A stretch of DNA of 64,000 nt, from positions 13,818,839-13,882,838 of the forward strand of contig CM049316.1 of the NCBI GenBank assembly GCA_026874595.1, read 5' to 3'. The stretch is from Sipunculus nudus. Taxonomy: Eukaryota > Annelida > Sipuncula > Golfingiida > Sipunculidae. The notes beneath the pieces were generated by a model. It saw only the letters and a list, made by a program, of their open reading frames with translations, ran no database searches and was not told the origin of the DNA. This document shows positions 48,408-59,447 of the stretch, piece after piece. How positions within the stretch are numbered: the first letter of the stretch is position 1; the number at the start of each line of letters is the position of its first letter. Position numbers and translations under genes: made by a program.

Positions 48408-51400
48408 CAATCCTTCAAGTGGTTCCTGAGAAAAGATTTTTTCTATAAACAGCCGTGTGACCTTGAAAAGTATAGGTCAAATTCACCCATCTTCGAACTT
48501 AACCAAGATATATATATTCATATACATCTGCCCTGAAAAAAAAATGAAATTTTGCTCAGTTTAATTCCTTTTTAAATATATCCCACGCACAAGTTAAAAA
48601 ATAACGCCCAGACGTCGGCCAGACGGATCACAATGCCCGTAGTCTGCCTATCCTTTTCACAAACAATAATTTCTTTGTGTAATGGCGCCCGATTATTGCA
48701 TGGCATGAATAAGAAACTTAAACACCTCCCTTCTTTAATAAAATTAATCTAGTGCAATAAATAGCCCAGAGCTCCCGTGGAGACTTAAAAGCAATGTGGG
48801 CAGTGCGTTGGCTGAGGGATGCGCTTTTTCAGAACACTCGCAATTTTTTAAAGAATTATTCATGCGCCTGGTCGTGCATATACGTACCAACCGCGTTACG
48901 GTGAAAAGGTTAGAACTGACAGTATCTAAGTGCATTGATAATGCTAGATTTACGTAAATGGGCTCCCAAATTTAAATAGCTTCTGTCCATGAGAAACAAA
49001 ACCGCCGTCACTTCTTCTAATTATATATTTGTACAAAATATATATACAATTTACACAGTGGAAGTAGAAATTGGCTAAAATTTTAGCTTTCATAAAACGA
49101 ATGTTAGAAGCTTATCCCGGATTAAAGAATAGGCGGACTAATGACAAAACCTAAAAAAAGGTCCCCAGGTTCAGAAAAGACGGGGTCCAGGTCGCAAAAG
49201 TTGAATTGTTCTGAAACCCTTAAAAAAAATTCGGCGGAAGGAGAAGGGGGGGGGGGGGGTCCGTACCTCCTGGAACCCCTCTGGGTCCGCTTCTGATTGT
49301 TCATATTGAAGTCTGTAAAATATAGGAAGGTATATATATATATATATAAAAGCCTTCACACGCTTTGAAAACGTACACTGTTTATGATATTCATGGCTAT
49401 ATTTCGACATGACACATTAAAATGTCAATATGTGAAGTCAGAACAATGTCTTGCTATACGGAAATGACAGCATGAGAAGGATTTGATGTGCCCATAATAA
49501 TTATGGTACAATCCCTTGAGCAACACATCGGCTAATATATAAATCGTCTTCATTAATTACAGGATCGATCCCACTCGGGAGCGCCACTTTTGCTACATAT
49601 GAACTGTTGGACAGGTTATCAACTGGAAGACGGTGCTTAGATGGGTCCTCTAACCCCGTTGTCAGTGTCATGTCAGGCTGCCTCGCTGGGTCTGTGGGAC
49701 ATCTTGTGGCATTCCCATGGGACACCATCAGAAGGAAAATGCAGGTGACGTTAGATTATGCACATGATACGATAAACTTTTTCCATGATCGCGTTTCCGC
49801 CCACTTTTCCACGCGCGAAATTAAACTGTAATTCCATATGCGATTATATAAGCATTTGCGTGAAAAAAAAAATGGCTGTTTCCATTTGCGCGTAAATGCG
49901 TATTTGCGTGAAAAAAAACATAGCTGTTTCCATGTGTACGTATATGCACATTTGCTTAAAAAATAGCTATTTCCATGTGTGCGTAGGTTTATAAGCATAT
50001 TTGCGTGAATAAATAGCTGTTTCCATGTGCGCGTATATATGCGTATTTCCGTGAAAAAAATAGCTGTTAAACAGTTTCCATGTGCGCGTCTTTGCATGAA
50101 AAAATAGCTGTTTCCATGCACGTGCGCATAGGCCTATATGCGTATTTTCGAGGAAAAATAGCTGTTTCTGTGTGCATGTATATGCGTATTTGCGTGAAAA
50201 TAGCTGTTTCCATGTGCACGTATATATGCGTATTAGCATGAAAAAAATAGCTGTTTCCATGTGCGCGTAGGCTTTTATGCGTTTTTGCGTGAAAAAATAG
50301 CTGTTTCCATGTGCGCGTAGGCTTTTATGCGTACCGGTATTTGCGTGAAAAAATAGCCGTTTCCATGTGCGCGTATATGCGTGAACTGACAGACTATTAT
50401 AGATATACAGCCGATCTAGTAGGTCTACCTAATAAAAGATGATGGAGTGACGTCATTAAAGCCCGAATCTTTGAGTTCATGCAGACCCTACGTCGCGATT
50501 TAAACGCACCGATAAGGCATAAGCGCTTATGGACACATTGAGACGCCACAGTTACAAACGCTTTTTCACGCATATACGAGCACACATGTAGCTTTATGCT
50601 TTTCCTTGTGCACGGAAACGCGATCATGGAAAAAGAGCCTAACAGTCTGTTATATCAACCAAGTACAACATAATTATATTGCAAGTTTCGATTTACTTTT
50701 TATCATTTGTATTTTATTTTTCATTCGTTGTCTCTTAAAATTCATCCTGAAAGTCTGTCCAGCGGTTACAATTTTTGCCCTGTTGACAAATGACGGCATC
50801 TTTTAAGGTCTCAAAATAGAGAAACAAAATCGTAAAAAATCGAAAAAATACAGGTTGCGCCACCAGTCTGGAGAAACTGGTGGAACACACCATGATTAAT
50901 ATCCATGCAAAGAATTACGGTGATCAATGTATTAGTTGTTCAGATACTTGAGCTTTTGTATCAAATTTTCATTGTTCTGGGGGTACTTAGGAGCCCCATA
51001 GCTGGAAGAATATGGGTAACAGAAACTTAATTCCAGGTTTCCAAGAAGACTTTTCATGGACCTCTCTTGGTGTAAAGTTAGAAGATTCCAGGTCCAGTGG
51101 TTAAGATTAGGGCCTTGTTAACGGACAGACAGCCGGATGGCCGGACGGCCGACGGACAAAGAGTGATCGCTATAGCTCAGATGACATACAGTCAGCTAAG
51201 CTAAAAAAATGGTGGCACCACCTGCAACCATTTTTGCACAGTGTCCATCTGTTCATCTTGGGATAAAATCTATCATATCCCTGCAGTGAATGGACTTATC
51301 CACCTGAAAATTTTACATGTGTATTCATCCTGGAGAGCGTTCTTGCTTTTATGACAGGTGGCGCCACCTACATTCACGTTCAGGCTGCAGACATCCAGGC

Positions 51401-51841
51401 TTATATCTCAGGACTGGTTTGACATATTCTCCCGAAATTTTGCACGTGTATAGCTCTCACATAGCTCTTTATCATACGCAAAACCTGTGGCACCACCTGC
51501 ACAGCTCAGTCTGTTTGTCTGCCGTGGGAAACAATCACTCATATCTCGGCAGTGGTTTTACTTATCTGCAGGGTTGTTATTTTTCCCGGGAAAAAACTAG
51601 TTTTTCCCGGACAGTGGGAAAAACCCGGGATTAATTGGGAATAACTGGGGAAAACTGGCTAGTACCGGGAATTACTTGGGAAAATGTCTGATCAAAATTT
51701 TTGAGAGAGTATAATGATGTATAGTTCATTAATTTTGTTTAATGTTGCATGTTGAAATTATATTATATGTGTGTGTGTGTATATATATATATATTTATAT
51801 ACACACATACATATATACATATATAAATCCACATGTGATGA

Positions 51842-51874
<33 letters not shown>

Positions 51875-54675
51875 TATATGTGCAATATTTCCACAACTCA
51901 TACTAGTGCATTACTAATACGTACTTAATTACCAATTAACTGCAACATAAACTTTAGTAGGTGAGCTGACAAAAGTTATCAAGCATGTTAACCTAATCAA
52001 GGCTGAGTTAATCTTGGGGGTACAGAAGTGTGAAGAAGCCATGCTAGTCATGTAGGGCTCATACAGCTAGTTAGCTAGGGTGAGAAGAAACCAACCACCC
52101 ATTGTGGCATCACTTGGGGAAATCCTGTCCAGCATGATGCAGGTTTCTGTGCATACAGGTAGGACACCAAGCACCCCATTTTTATGCTACTGTGCACAAA
52201 AGGATACCAGGTTTCATGGCTCTTCTCTATATAAATTGATGTTACTGCCTGTCTGCCATGAGTTCTTGTTTTCTGAAGAAGTTAACAAGGCATCATGAGA
52301 GGAGGCAGGCCTATAGATCCTGTGTGGCAATGTTTCACAGGAATAGAGGAGGATGGAAAATTACGACAGCCCAAATGCATAGAGTGCAATTCATTGGTCA
52401 GTCAGATATCTGCTGGTCTCTCCTTTTATAAGATTATTAGAGTTTTTTCCCACTTTAAGAGGTTTTTCCAAAGGCGGTAAATATCGGTATTTACCAGCTG
52501 GTAAATACCGCACTGGGAAAAACTTAACAACCCTGCTTATCTGCCTAAAATTTTGCATGTATATACATCTTGGATGGCTTTCTCGATTTTGTGGCAGGAG
52601 GTGGCGCAACGTACTTTCACGTTCAGGCTGCAGACATCCAGACTTATATATCAGGACTGGTTTGACATATCCTCCTGAATATCTGCATATGAATAGAACT
52701 CACCTAGCTCTTTATCATACGCAACACTGGTGGCGCCACCTGCAACCATTTTTGCACAGCGTCCGTCTGTTTGTCTGCCGTGGGATAAAATCACTCGTAT
52801 CTCGGCAGTGGTTTGACTTATCTGCCTAAAATTTTTCAATTGTATACAACTTAATAAGGAATGAAATTCTTAGAAACCTGAAGAGCAGGATGGGTTTATA
52901 CAAGACCAAGGGACGCATGCAAGCTGAAGTGGTTGACTGTAGTCTATGTTGCGGTGATGAACTGGTTCAGGTAAAATTTTTAAGTTCTAAGGCCAAAAAA
53001 ATAAGGTATGGTTCTCAGGCACTTTTTTCAGAAATCAGTGCGGGCGGGCGGTATTTTATTTTTGACATTTTTTTAAATGTTGCTATAAAAATGTCATATG
53101 ATCTGGGAAAAGCATGAAAATAACAAATTTCTTTCCTAAACAGATAAAAGCACTACAAAAATTGTATTATTTATCTTTTTGAAAGATAAAAATCAAAATA
53201 AAAATTTTTGATGCGGGGGGTTAAAATTGACGCGGGCGGTGCCTGAGAACCATACCTTTTATTTTTTTGGGCCTAATATACTGCGTCGATAGATAGATCA
53301 ATATATAGATATCACAGAAGTTCTGACACTCGACTTATAACATAATCGAAATGCTTGTTGATATCTCAACTGACAAAAACATATTTTCAGGCCATCAACT
53401 ACTCCCTGCCCAGTCGAGGAGGCGTTGACGTGACATTCCACGGAGCAGTGCACTGCTTTAACAAAATTGTACGCAAGTACGGCTGGAAGGGACTATGGAG
53501 AGGCTGTTTGCCTTATCTCTTGAAGGTAAACCATACTTACAATAGTCAGGTGCACATAATTAGGAAGTAAATATTCATATTGCTATAGGAATGTTTAGAA
53601 ACGATAAAAAATTTATTTTGGCAACTGCTTGGTCGGATTACGTGTCAGTTGGACGGGCGCCATTTGGACGGATCCCATTTAGACGGTCCCAGTTGGACGG
53701 GTCCCAGTTAGACGGGTCCCAGTTGGACGGGTCCCATTTAGACGCTATGTTATATTTATGTGACTTAATTACATACGTAAGTAGCCGGGGATTAAAGCTT
53801 TATGGGAAAGCCTAACTAAAATAATAAAAGTTTATATATGTTGATCAAACACGGTATAGCTATGAAATATTATGCAAGCCCTGATACCTGTGTACATGAA
53901 TTATTGTTCAAAGAGCTATAGATTCTAACTGTTATATTCTTTTCTACCCTGACGTTGCTTTCGTGAAAACTGAAATTATTATATCCTAATATTATCTGTT
54001 TTGAGTTACAATAACGAATCAACATGCAATCAACTGTCAAATAAATAAGCGTTATCTACTATAATAACCGACGTGCGATCGACATGCTCTGCCAATTAAT
54101 GTAAATAAGCAAAATATATAAGCTAGGTTTTCGGAGAATTCTCATATTTTATTTCGATATAACACATAATCCATCTGCTGTGATATTGTCAGTCCAAAAT
54201 TATGCACATTTCCAAGAAACAAGGGTAGAAAGTCAGTTTGGAAACCCCTTACCACATCAGGGATATATGACAGAGAAACCTGCACCTCTGACATGTCACT
54301 GCAATTCAAAGGGAAGCGCGGTTGCTTTATAATTTACTTATTGTTTGAATAACGAAACTAAATAAGTTGCGTTTCACAATGAATATTATGGTAAGGCATT
54401 TTATAAGTTCAGTAAAAACAGCCGATTTCCCCTTGATAGGCGTTTTATTAATCAATAAGACACAACCCCACAAATAAGGTAAACAGAACAACAGTTATCT
54501 CTCATGGTCCCTACTATTATTTATCAAAAATGAGCAGAGGAAAGGCTTTATGCATGTAAATATACACATTTATGTTTGTCTGTGTTGTCGTATGTATTTG
54601 TGTAAAGTTTATATTCACTTATTGCTATCCGCTAAATACAGGGGTAATATACATGCCTGATAAATACATGAACAA

Positions 54676-54710
<35 letters not shown>

Positions 54711-55698
54711 GCGAGAGAGAGAGAGCGAGAGAGAGAGAGAGAGATATATAATGCCTTAGAGAGATATGATAGAAATAAAGGAGAAAGATGTTATTTTCAT
54801 AAAAAACGAATGGTTTGAAAAATGAAATTATTATCATATAATACACATTCGTTTAATTTCACAGGTGACTTTAATGTTTGGTGGTTCATGTTGATCAACA
54901 GAATATTTATCAAAGACCACCGTGCTGTTATTATAACAGTTACAACAAGGCTTAGACAACCGGTGCGGAACGAAACCTAATCACAGTAACTTGTTAATTA
55001 ACAAGAAGATGCACTTATGTGGTTTCCCTTTGAAACGTAGTTATATGGGATGTACAGTTTTCTCATTCCTGTAAAGGTGCTTGAAGACAGTGATTTATAC
55101 ATAAATTTATTTAAGGAGTTAATAAATCTGTGTGAAATCTATCTATCTATCTGTATGTATATCTATCTATTTATCTCTCGCTCTATCTATCTATCAACTA
55201 AAATAAAAGGCACTGGACGATACAAGTCTGTTAAGAATCACTGAATTTAATACTAAAATAATAGGCAGTGTAGGATAGCCTACATCTGTGAGTAAAGAAG
55301 AATTGAATTATATAACCAAAGGATATTTATGAAAGAAAAATATGTAACATATGAAATGAATAATTCATATTTTATTGATTATAATCAATATATAGCCACG
55401 TAACTCGTCTTTCAAATAAGGACATTTCTGATTTTATTTATATCACAAGCAAGCAATAATTATTTAAGCTCTGTACACATTCCGTAAAAAATTATGAACT
55501 GCATTTCTTTAAGATAACATCTCATAAATTATTGTTCCAATAAATAAATTCAAAATAGACTTCAATGATGCCAAATACATGACTTTAAATGATTGCATTT
55601 TGTCACCAGTTAGCCGGCTGTTCTATGTAAATAGGCCGTTAATCTTTCATGGTGTTGCAAATTGTTCGATATTTTCATATATACAATTAAAATGCTCA

Positions 55699-55753
<55 letters not shown>

Positions 55754-57347
55754 ACAAAAATACAGCAAAATATCCTTGATATTACAAGGTAAGTGATAAT
55801 AAAATGTGACATAATGCTTGCACATGATGTCGGCGTCGCCAGTCAGCCGGGTGGTCTATGTAAATAGGCCGTTCATCCTTCATGGAGTTGCAAATGGTTC
55901 AATATTTTTATATATACAGTTAAAATGCTATACATCTATATATTTATATATCGATGTATATCTATATATAATAAGATAACAAGACAGCAAAATACCCTAG
56001 ATATGGCAAGGTAAGTGATAATAAAACGAGACAATGTAACGCGTCGCCAAATAGCCGGGTGGTCTATGCGAATAAGCCGTTCATCCTTCAGGACCTTTCA
56101 AACTGCTTGATATTATCGTATATTCATTTATATTACTATATATAATGTAAAAATGCATGTATTATAGCCTTCGTATATTAAACCCATACGTTATTGATAG
56201 AGCGTCTGACTGGGACCCGTCCAACTGGGACCCGTCGGACTGGGACCCGTCCAGATGGGATTAAAAAAATCCGACCTGTCTATCTGAAACCCGTCCATTT
56301 GGGATGACACCCTTGGTCGTGAAGATACCATTAGGGTGAAATCCAATGATCTTGAACAGATTTCGTTAAGAGTGAGGTTTGTCCATGGCAGGGCTTCTAC
56401 CAGGCTCCTGGAGAAATAGGCTACCTTTTCCGTTTCCACAAAAATTCAATTTTGTCTGTGCTGACCCGCGCAGTTTCTCGCATGCAGAGAGCACCATGCA
56501 TTCCAATTTCCGTGGGTGCGCTTCCCAGCATGCGGATGACCCATTTCTTGCGGTAAACACATGCACGCATAATTATTATTTCTTTGATTTAAGCGTAATG
56601 TTCCAGTGAAATTTTAGTTTAAAAATATATATTGTGGAGCCAAAAACTGGAAGCGCATTCACAAAGTATCTCACCATGCGGGAAGGCTTAAATCTTTTGC
56701 CCGAAATTTATGGTTACATTTTCAGTTACATGGACGGTTGTACAAGAAGAGCTGGATGTTTTCAATAATAATAAAACAAAAAATATTCATTAAGATCAAT
56801 TGTATACGAAACACGATTGTGAAGCAAAAAATATATATATAGGAAAATATAGATTACCTTCTAAATATAGGAAAAAAAATAGGAAAATATAGGAACTTCC
56901 AGAAGACAATTCTTTTTTCATAGAAATTTTATAAGTAATACATGTATAGGCATCAGTGGGAGCCCTGCCATTGTTAAACCATGGATGCTTAAGCCACTGA
57001 AGGCCTCTGTATATTCTTTTTCCTCAGAAGTGAATAAACACACCTACACACACACCTACACAATATTACTGAATGTACCTGCCCTCAGAAAAATTTATCT
57101 CTTACTTGTTCCAAAATATGTTAATTATTTTCAGACTGGACCCTACCACGGCATCATGTTTCTGACGTATGAACAAGCAAAGCGTGCGTTTCTCTACACA
57201 AACGGGTACACTAGTCATCCATTCTTTTCCCAACCTCTGGAGAATGTCGACCAAAGTCTGAAGCCGTATGAAGTCCAAGAGATGATAGAGTACGATATAC
57301 AGTTAAATTATGATGAAGACAACGTGGATAACGAGGATTACCTCTGA
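43691..57347 (+). CDS. SLC25A43: SLC25A43-type mitochondrial carrier, 4 coding exons
   Basis: Exons 43691-44213, 49563-49744, 53391-53525 and 57135-57347 (stop TGA) give 1053 bp and 350 aa; junctions are GT-AG and phases agree. The three carrier repeats show SPLDVVKIR (31-39), YPFDTVKTR (124-132) and FPWDTIRRK (225-233), the PX[DE]XX[KR] signatures of the inner-membrane SLC25 family. The orphan carrier SLC25A43 is indicated by the last repeat and tail: LPSRGGVDVTFHGAVHCF, KGLWRGCLPYLLK, GPYHGIMFLTYE, LYTNGYTSHPF and VDQSLKPYEVQE. The substrate is unknown. The C-terminus is acidic (YDEDNVDNEDYL). The start context is ATCATGGC. Introns of 5.3, 3.6 and 3.6 kb are largely mobile elements. The gene is divergent from NELFCD. 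SLC25A19 or SLC25A42 are less likely because they lack the GGVDV and VDQSL blocks. Confidence 0.93.
44563..46617. mobile_element. Inverted-ended element with GCGA-rich ends, hAT-like
   Basis: The left end reads TTGGCCTATGTGATTGAAAA then TTTCGCAAA. The right end is the complement of CAGGGCCTATGTGATCAAAG then GTTTCGCAA. Both ends carry dense TTGCGA/TCGC repeats (44590-44700 and 46440-46610) around an AT-rich centre. The CAGGG terminus suggests hAT, but the left terminus is altered and I see no target duplication. It lies in SLC25A43 intron 1. Confidence 0.5.
44884..44937. repeat. (TA)n microsatellite
   Basis: A perfect TA run inside the element at 44563-46617. Confidence 0.95.
46984..48083 (+). 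mobile_element. Helentron-like element F (complete)
   Basis: TTTTTTAGCTCAGCTGACTG with the 5' hairpin, CTTTGTCCGTCGTCCGTCTG leader, three ~300-bp units, and a 3' end with GTCGGCTGGGCGTCATGACC, palindrome and ACTTGTTT. It interrupts a separate dispersed repeat whose intact paralogous segment lies 350 bp downstream (48434-48460). That segment gives an empty-site comparison at a T-run. It lies in SLC25A43 intron 1. Confidence 0.78.
48084..48665 (+). repeat. Two ~330-bp units of a dispersed repeat with a (TA)n spacer
   Basis: Unit 1 (48084-48310) and unit 2 (48425-48660) share TTTCTATAAA..TGTGAC, TCACCCATCTTCGAACTT and a Taa-rich end with CACAAG. They are separated by a TA run at 48332-48404. 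Unit 1 continues upstream of element F (46930-46983). Confidence 0.65.
48666..49562. other. End of SLC25A43 intron 1
   Basis: Mostly unrecognised. At 49240-49295, a G-run followed by GGAACCCCTCTGGGTCCGCT resembles the terminus of a widespread invertebrate repeat, but no partner end was found. Confidence 0.4.
49777..50635. mobile_element. TIR element carrying a ~45-60-bp minisatellite
   Basis: The left end CTTTTTCCATGATCGCGTTT (continuing CCG) is exactly complementary to the right end at 50613-50635. Between 49850 and 50395, about ten units of AAATAGCTGTTTCCATGTGC then GCGTATATGCGTATTTGCGT occur. No target duplication is evident. It starts 33 bases after the donor of SLC25A43 exon 2. A single related unit lies at 58735-58775. 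Confidence 0.7.
50757..51208 (-). mobile_element. Helentron-like element G (reverse, 3'-truncated)
   Basis: One body unit (GGTTGCGCCACC .. GTACTTAGGAGCCCCATAG .. GATTCCAGGTCCAGTGG) and the CGGACAGACAGCC-type leader are followed by the reversed 5' hairpin and CAGTCAGCTAAGCTAAAAAA. The 3' stem-loop is absent at the left edge. Confidence 0.65.
51569..52535 (+). mobile_element. hAT element with perfect 8-bp TSD
   Basis: Ends: CAGGGTTGTTATTTTTCCCG on the left and the complement of CAGGGTTGTTAAGTTTTTCC on the right. CTTATCTG is present on both sides (51561-51568 and 52536-52543), a perfect 8-bp target duplication. Subterminal regions repeat GGGAAAAAC and TACCGG/CCGGTA-like motifs. The centre has AT microsatellites (51770-51880) and a BED-finger remnant near the right end. 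A non-autonomous derivative in SLC25A43 intron 2. Confidence 0.85.
52295..52405 (+). pseudogene. BED-type zinc finger remnant of an hAT transposase
   Basis: The frame reads PIDPVWQCFTGIEEDGKLRQ then PKCIECNSLVS. Trp11, Phe14, Cys28 and Cys31 have the spacing of the first half of a BED finger, the DNA-binding domain at the N-terminus of hAT transposases. The His half and the catalytic domain are missing; the frame ends in unrelated sequence. Its position inside an element with hAT ends supports this reading. Confidence 0.6.
52989..53274. mobile_element. ~286-bp MITE with ~35-bp inverted ends
   Basis: The left AAGGCCAAAAAAATAAGGTA then TGGTTCTCAGGCAC pairs with the right GTGCCTGAGAACCATACCTT then TTATTTTTTTGGGCCT. 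GCGGGCGG motifs lie inside both ends. The target duplication is unclear (possibly TA). Confidence 0.7.
54678..54744. repeat. (GA)n microsatellite
   Basis: A GAGAGA run broken by regular GC steps, inside the foldback element. Confidence 0.95.
55605..56140. repeat. Three ~215-235-bp tandem units inside the foldback element
   Basis: Units start at about 55609, 55843 and 56050. Each has AGCCGG.TG.TCTATG..AATA.GCCGTT, then CATCCTTCA, a TATA-rich stretch and GGCAAGGTAAGTGATAATAA (first two units). Confidence 0.75.
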
Positions 57348-57720
57348 TCTCAAGGTTAACAGCAAAAGTTTTAAACCTTCAATTTATCCGTGAAATTGAA
57401 TAGTCAATATAAAAAAAGCATGCATGAGAGGTTGCCACTGTAGTGACTTTTATTCTGATCATCATCAAAAAGAATGAAAGTCTAAACCAGTTTTTATATA
57501 TAAAAATATATTTCTTTTATTGTAATATCAATCATATACACTCAAAAAGGCCATAACATATGATATTGTGCACATCATATATAATATGTGGCACATTATT
57601 ATGAGACATGAATAGCTCTTCCAAGTAGAAACAAAATAACAGTAACTTATAGGTATTAATAATGATAAACTAATTATTGTCTATTTTGTTTGAATCAATA
57701 AACTTTGTAGCTTAAACATT
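57348..57720 (+). other. SLC25A43 3'UTR with candidate poly(A) signal
   Basis: AT-rich noncoding sequence after the stop. The first AATAAA is at 57697-57702 (TGAATCAATAAACTT), implying a 3'UTR of about 370 bases. Confidence 0.5.
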
Positions 57721-59447
57721 CATAGCAACAAAATCTGTCCCTACGATTTCTAATATTAAAGTTCGTAAAAAAATAAATATCTGACTCCTGTGTAATCCTA
57801 TCCTGCATATAGGTACATATATTTATGTTTTTGTTTTTGAATGAAATAATATACAATGACACTCTTCCAAATCTGAAGAGGTATCTAAACAATTTCATCA
57901 TCCGGCATAAATTCACTCATGCAAATGACAACATTCAGATCAGCAAGCATAAATTTCTCTTTCCACATGATGTATTGCTCATCATTTACATTATATTAGC
58001 TTAAAGCTATAAGCAGCTGCTTCAAACATTGTTGTGGGAGTCTGTTTGTAACATCTAGATTATTCCATTGGACATATGCAAAAACCTGGTATTTGATGAA
58101 CAATCCTTTCTTATTACTAGTATATTTTTTTCTTATCAAAGGACAACGTATATTTGTAATTATTCATCTGATTGAAAACTATAAATACATGTGTGTATTT
58201 GATGTATATGTCAGTGTGTGCACAGTGGCTACATAATCATTTAGTCCTCAGGGAGCATGTGGCTTACTCAAATATGTTGTGTGACGTGTAATGCTCCTTT
58301 CCTGGGATTATCCCTGAATCTGATGACGTAGTACACCGTACCAGTGAGGGGAATGTTTACAATCATCCTTAGTGTATTTATATTGATTCTAAATATTGCT
58401 TTTCTTGCTCTTATGGTGTGCTCTTGATGGTTTAACATATGAGGACAGACTGAGAATGACATGTATGACCAATCAACATTTTCTTAATTCACACAACAAA
58501 CTGTACACATTCATTGGTCTGATGCTTGAAGTGATGAACTAATTGATTCTCACCATTAGGAAATTGTAATCATGGTGATCAGTTGAGCTGTGTTTCCATC
58601 TCTGAATACACTGTTGCTCATATGATTTTGTAACTGGGGTGTTTTTATATGTCTGTCACTGTAAACAAGTATATGCATTTATGCTTGAAAATTACCACAG
58701 GAATGATATTCACTTATATGGAATAAGCTATTTCTTGTGCAAATACGTATATACATTCACATGGAAACAGAGCTTTATTGCTTATGTGTACGTGTGTGTG
58801 TCAGTTACACAATCAAGTCAGAATATTCAGCAGAGGTGAAATGACTAGAGCAAACGCATAAAGATAACAATAATTCTGCAGAAAAATAAAATCAGCTGAT
58901 AGAATTCATGACATTTGATATAATTCATGACCTTTGTTATTAGGCCTGTGAATTGCAAAGGTGTCTTTGATGAGCTGATTATGTGTAACTGTTGATTTTT
59001 CAACTGTGGATTATTGTTATTTGATTAGAATATTTTGATTCTCAAAGTGATCTGTGCAAAAATATTAATATTCTGTAAGAGTGGTATGCCTTGAGTATAG
59101 GCCTACTGGAAGAAGATGAAGCTAAGATGAGCATAATACAGTATCGTAAAATCTTATGTATAAACCATTAACTGAGCATATATGTAGTACACTTAATACT
59201 GTATATTGTTGGATGTAGGAATATTAAACATATAATGCAGTACATAAGGTGACATTTTCATGTTAAACAACAGTGCCTTCTCCATTAAATATGCTGTTTA
59301 TCTCTCTTTAGGAATGGGACAGAGGTAAAACAGGTCTTGAAATGCAATAACTGAAATAAATAGATTGTTTTGTGCATCATGTGATTTTCTACTAATTACT
59401 GCATTGATTATTTGAAATTTTTGTTTACAGCTGTGTCTTGATATCAG
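57721..59447. other. Convergent SLC25A43 / IDS interval
   Basis: Includes the presumed IDS 3'UTR on the minus strand; a minus-strand AATAAA lies at about 58772-58777. At 58735-58775, GCAAATACGTATATACATTC then ACATGGAAACAG is one inverted unit of the minisatellite in the element at 49777-50635. Nothing else recognised. Confidence 0.45.

Larger units (their letters stand above)
51209..52860 (+). repeat. Tandem repeat family interrupted by an hAT element
   Basis: Units contain GGTGGCGCCACCTGCAACCA then TTTTTGCACAG, TCTGTTTGTCTGCCGTGGGA, ATCTCGGCAGTGGTTT and TTCACGTTCAGGCTGCAGAC (51210-51568 and 52536-52860). The hAT element at 51569-52535 splits one unit. Confidence 0.65.
53636..56311. mobile_element. 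Foldback (TU-like) element with tandem-repeat inverted ends
   Basis: The left end (53641-53745) is a tandem array of 14-bp units (TCCCAGTTGGACGG and variants). The right end (56200-56305) is the same array inverted (CCGTCCAACTGGGA). Outer edges share GTGTCA; inner edges share AGACGCT. CTTGGTCG flanks both sides (53628-53635, 56312-56319), an 8-bp duplication. The interior is 2.4 kb of AT-rich, noncoding DNA. Foldback elements of Drosophila and TU elements of sea urchin also have inverted ends made of short tandem repeats. It lies in SLC25A43 intron 3. Confidence 0.75.

Noticed and set aside
49240-49300. G-run plus GGAACCCCTCTGGGTCCGCT as a transposon end
   Set aside because: No inverted partner or target duplication found nearby, so no element is claimed.
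49756-50260. Minus-strand frames with repeated TWKQLF text
   Set aside because: Readings of the TAGCTGTTTCCATGTG minisatellite.
52080-52298. 72-aa frame within the hAT element
   Set aside because: No recognisable transposase motif; only the neighbouring BED-like piece is supported.
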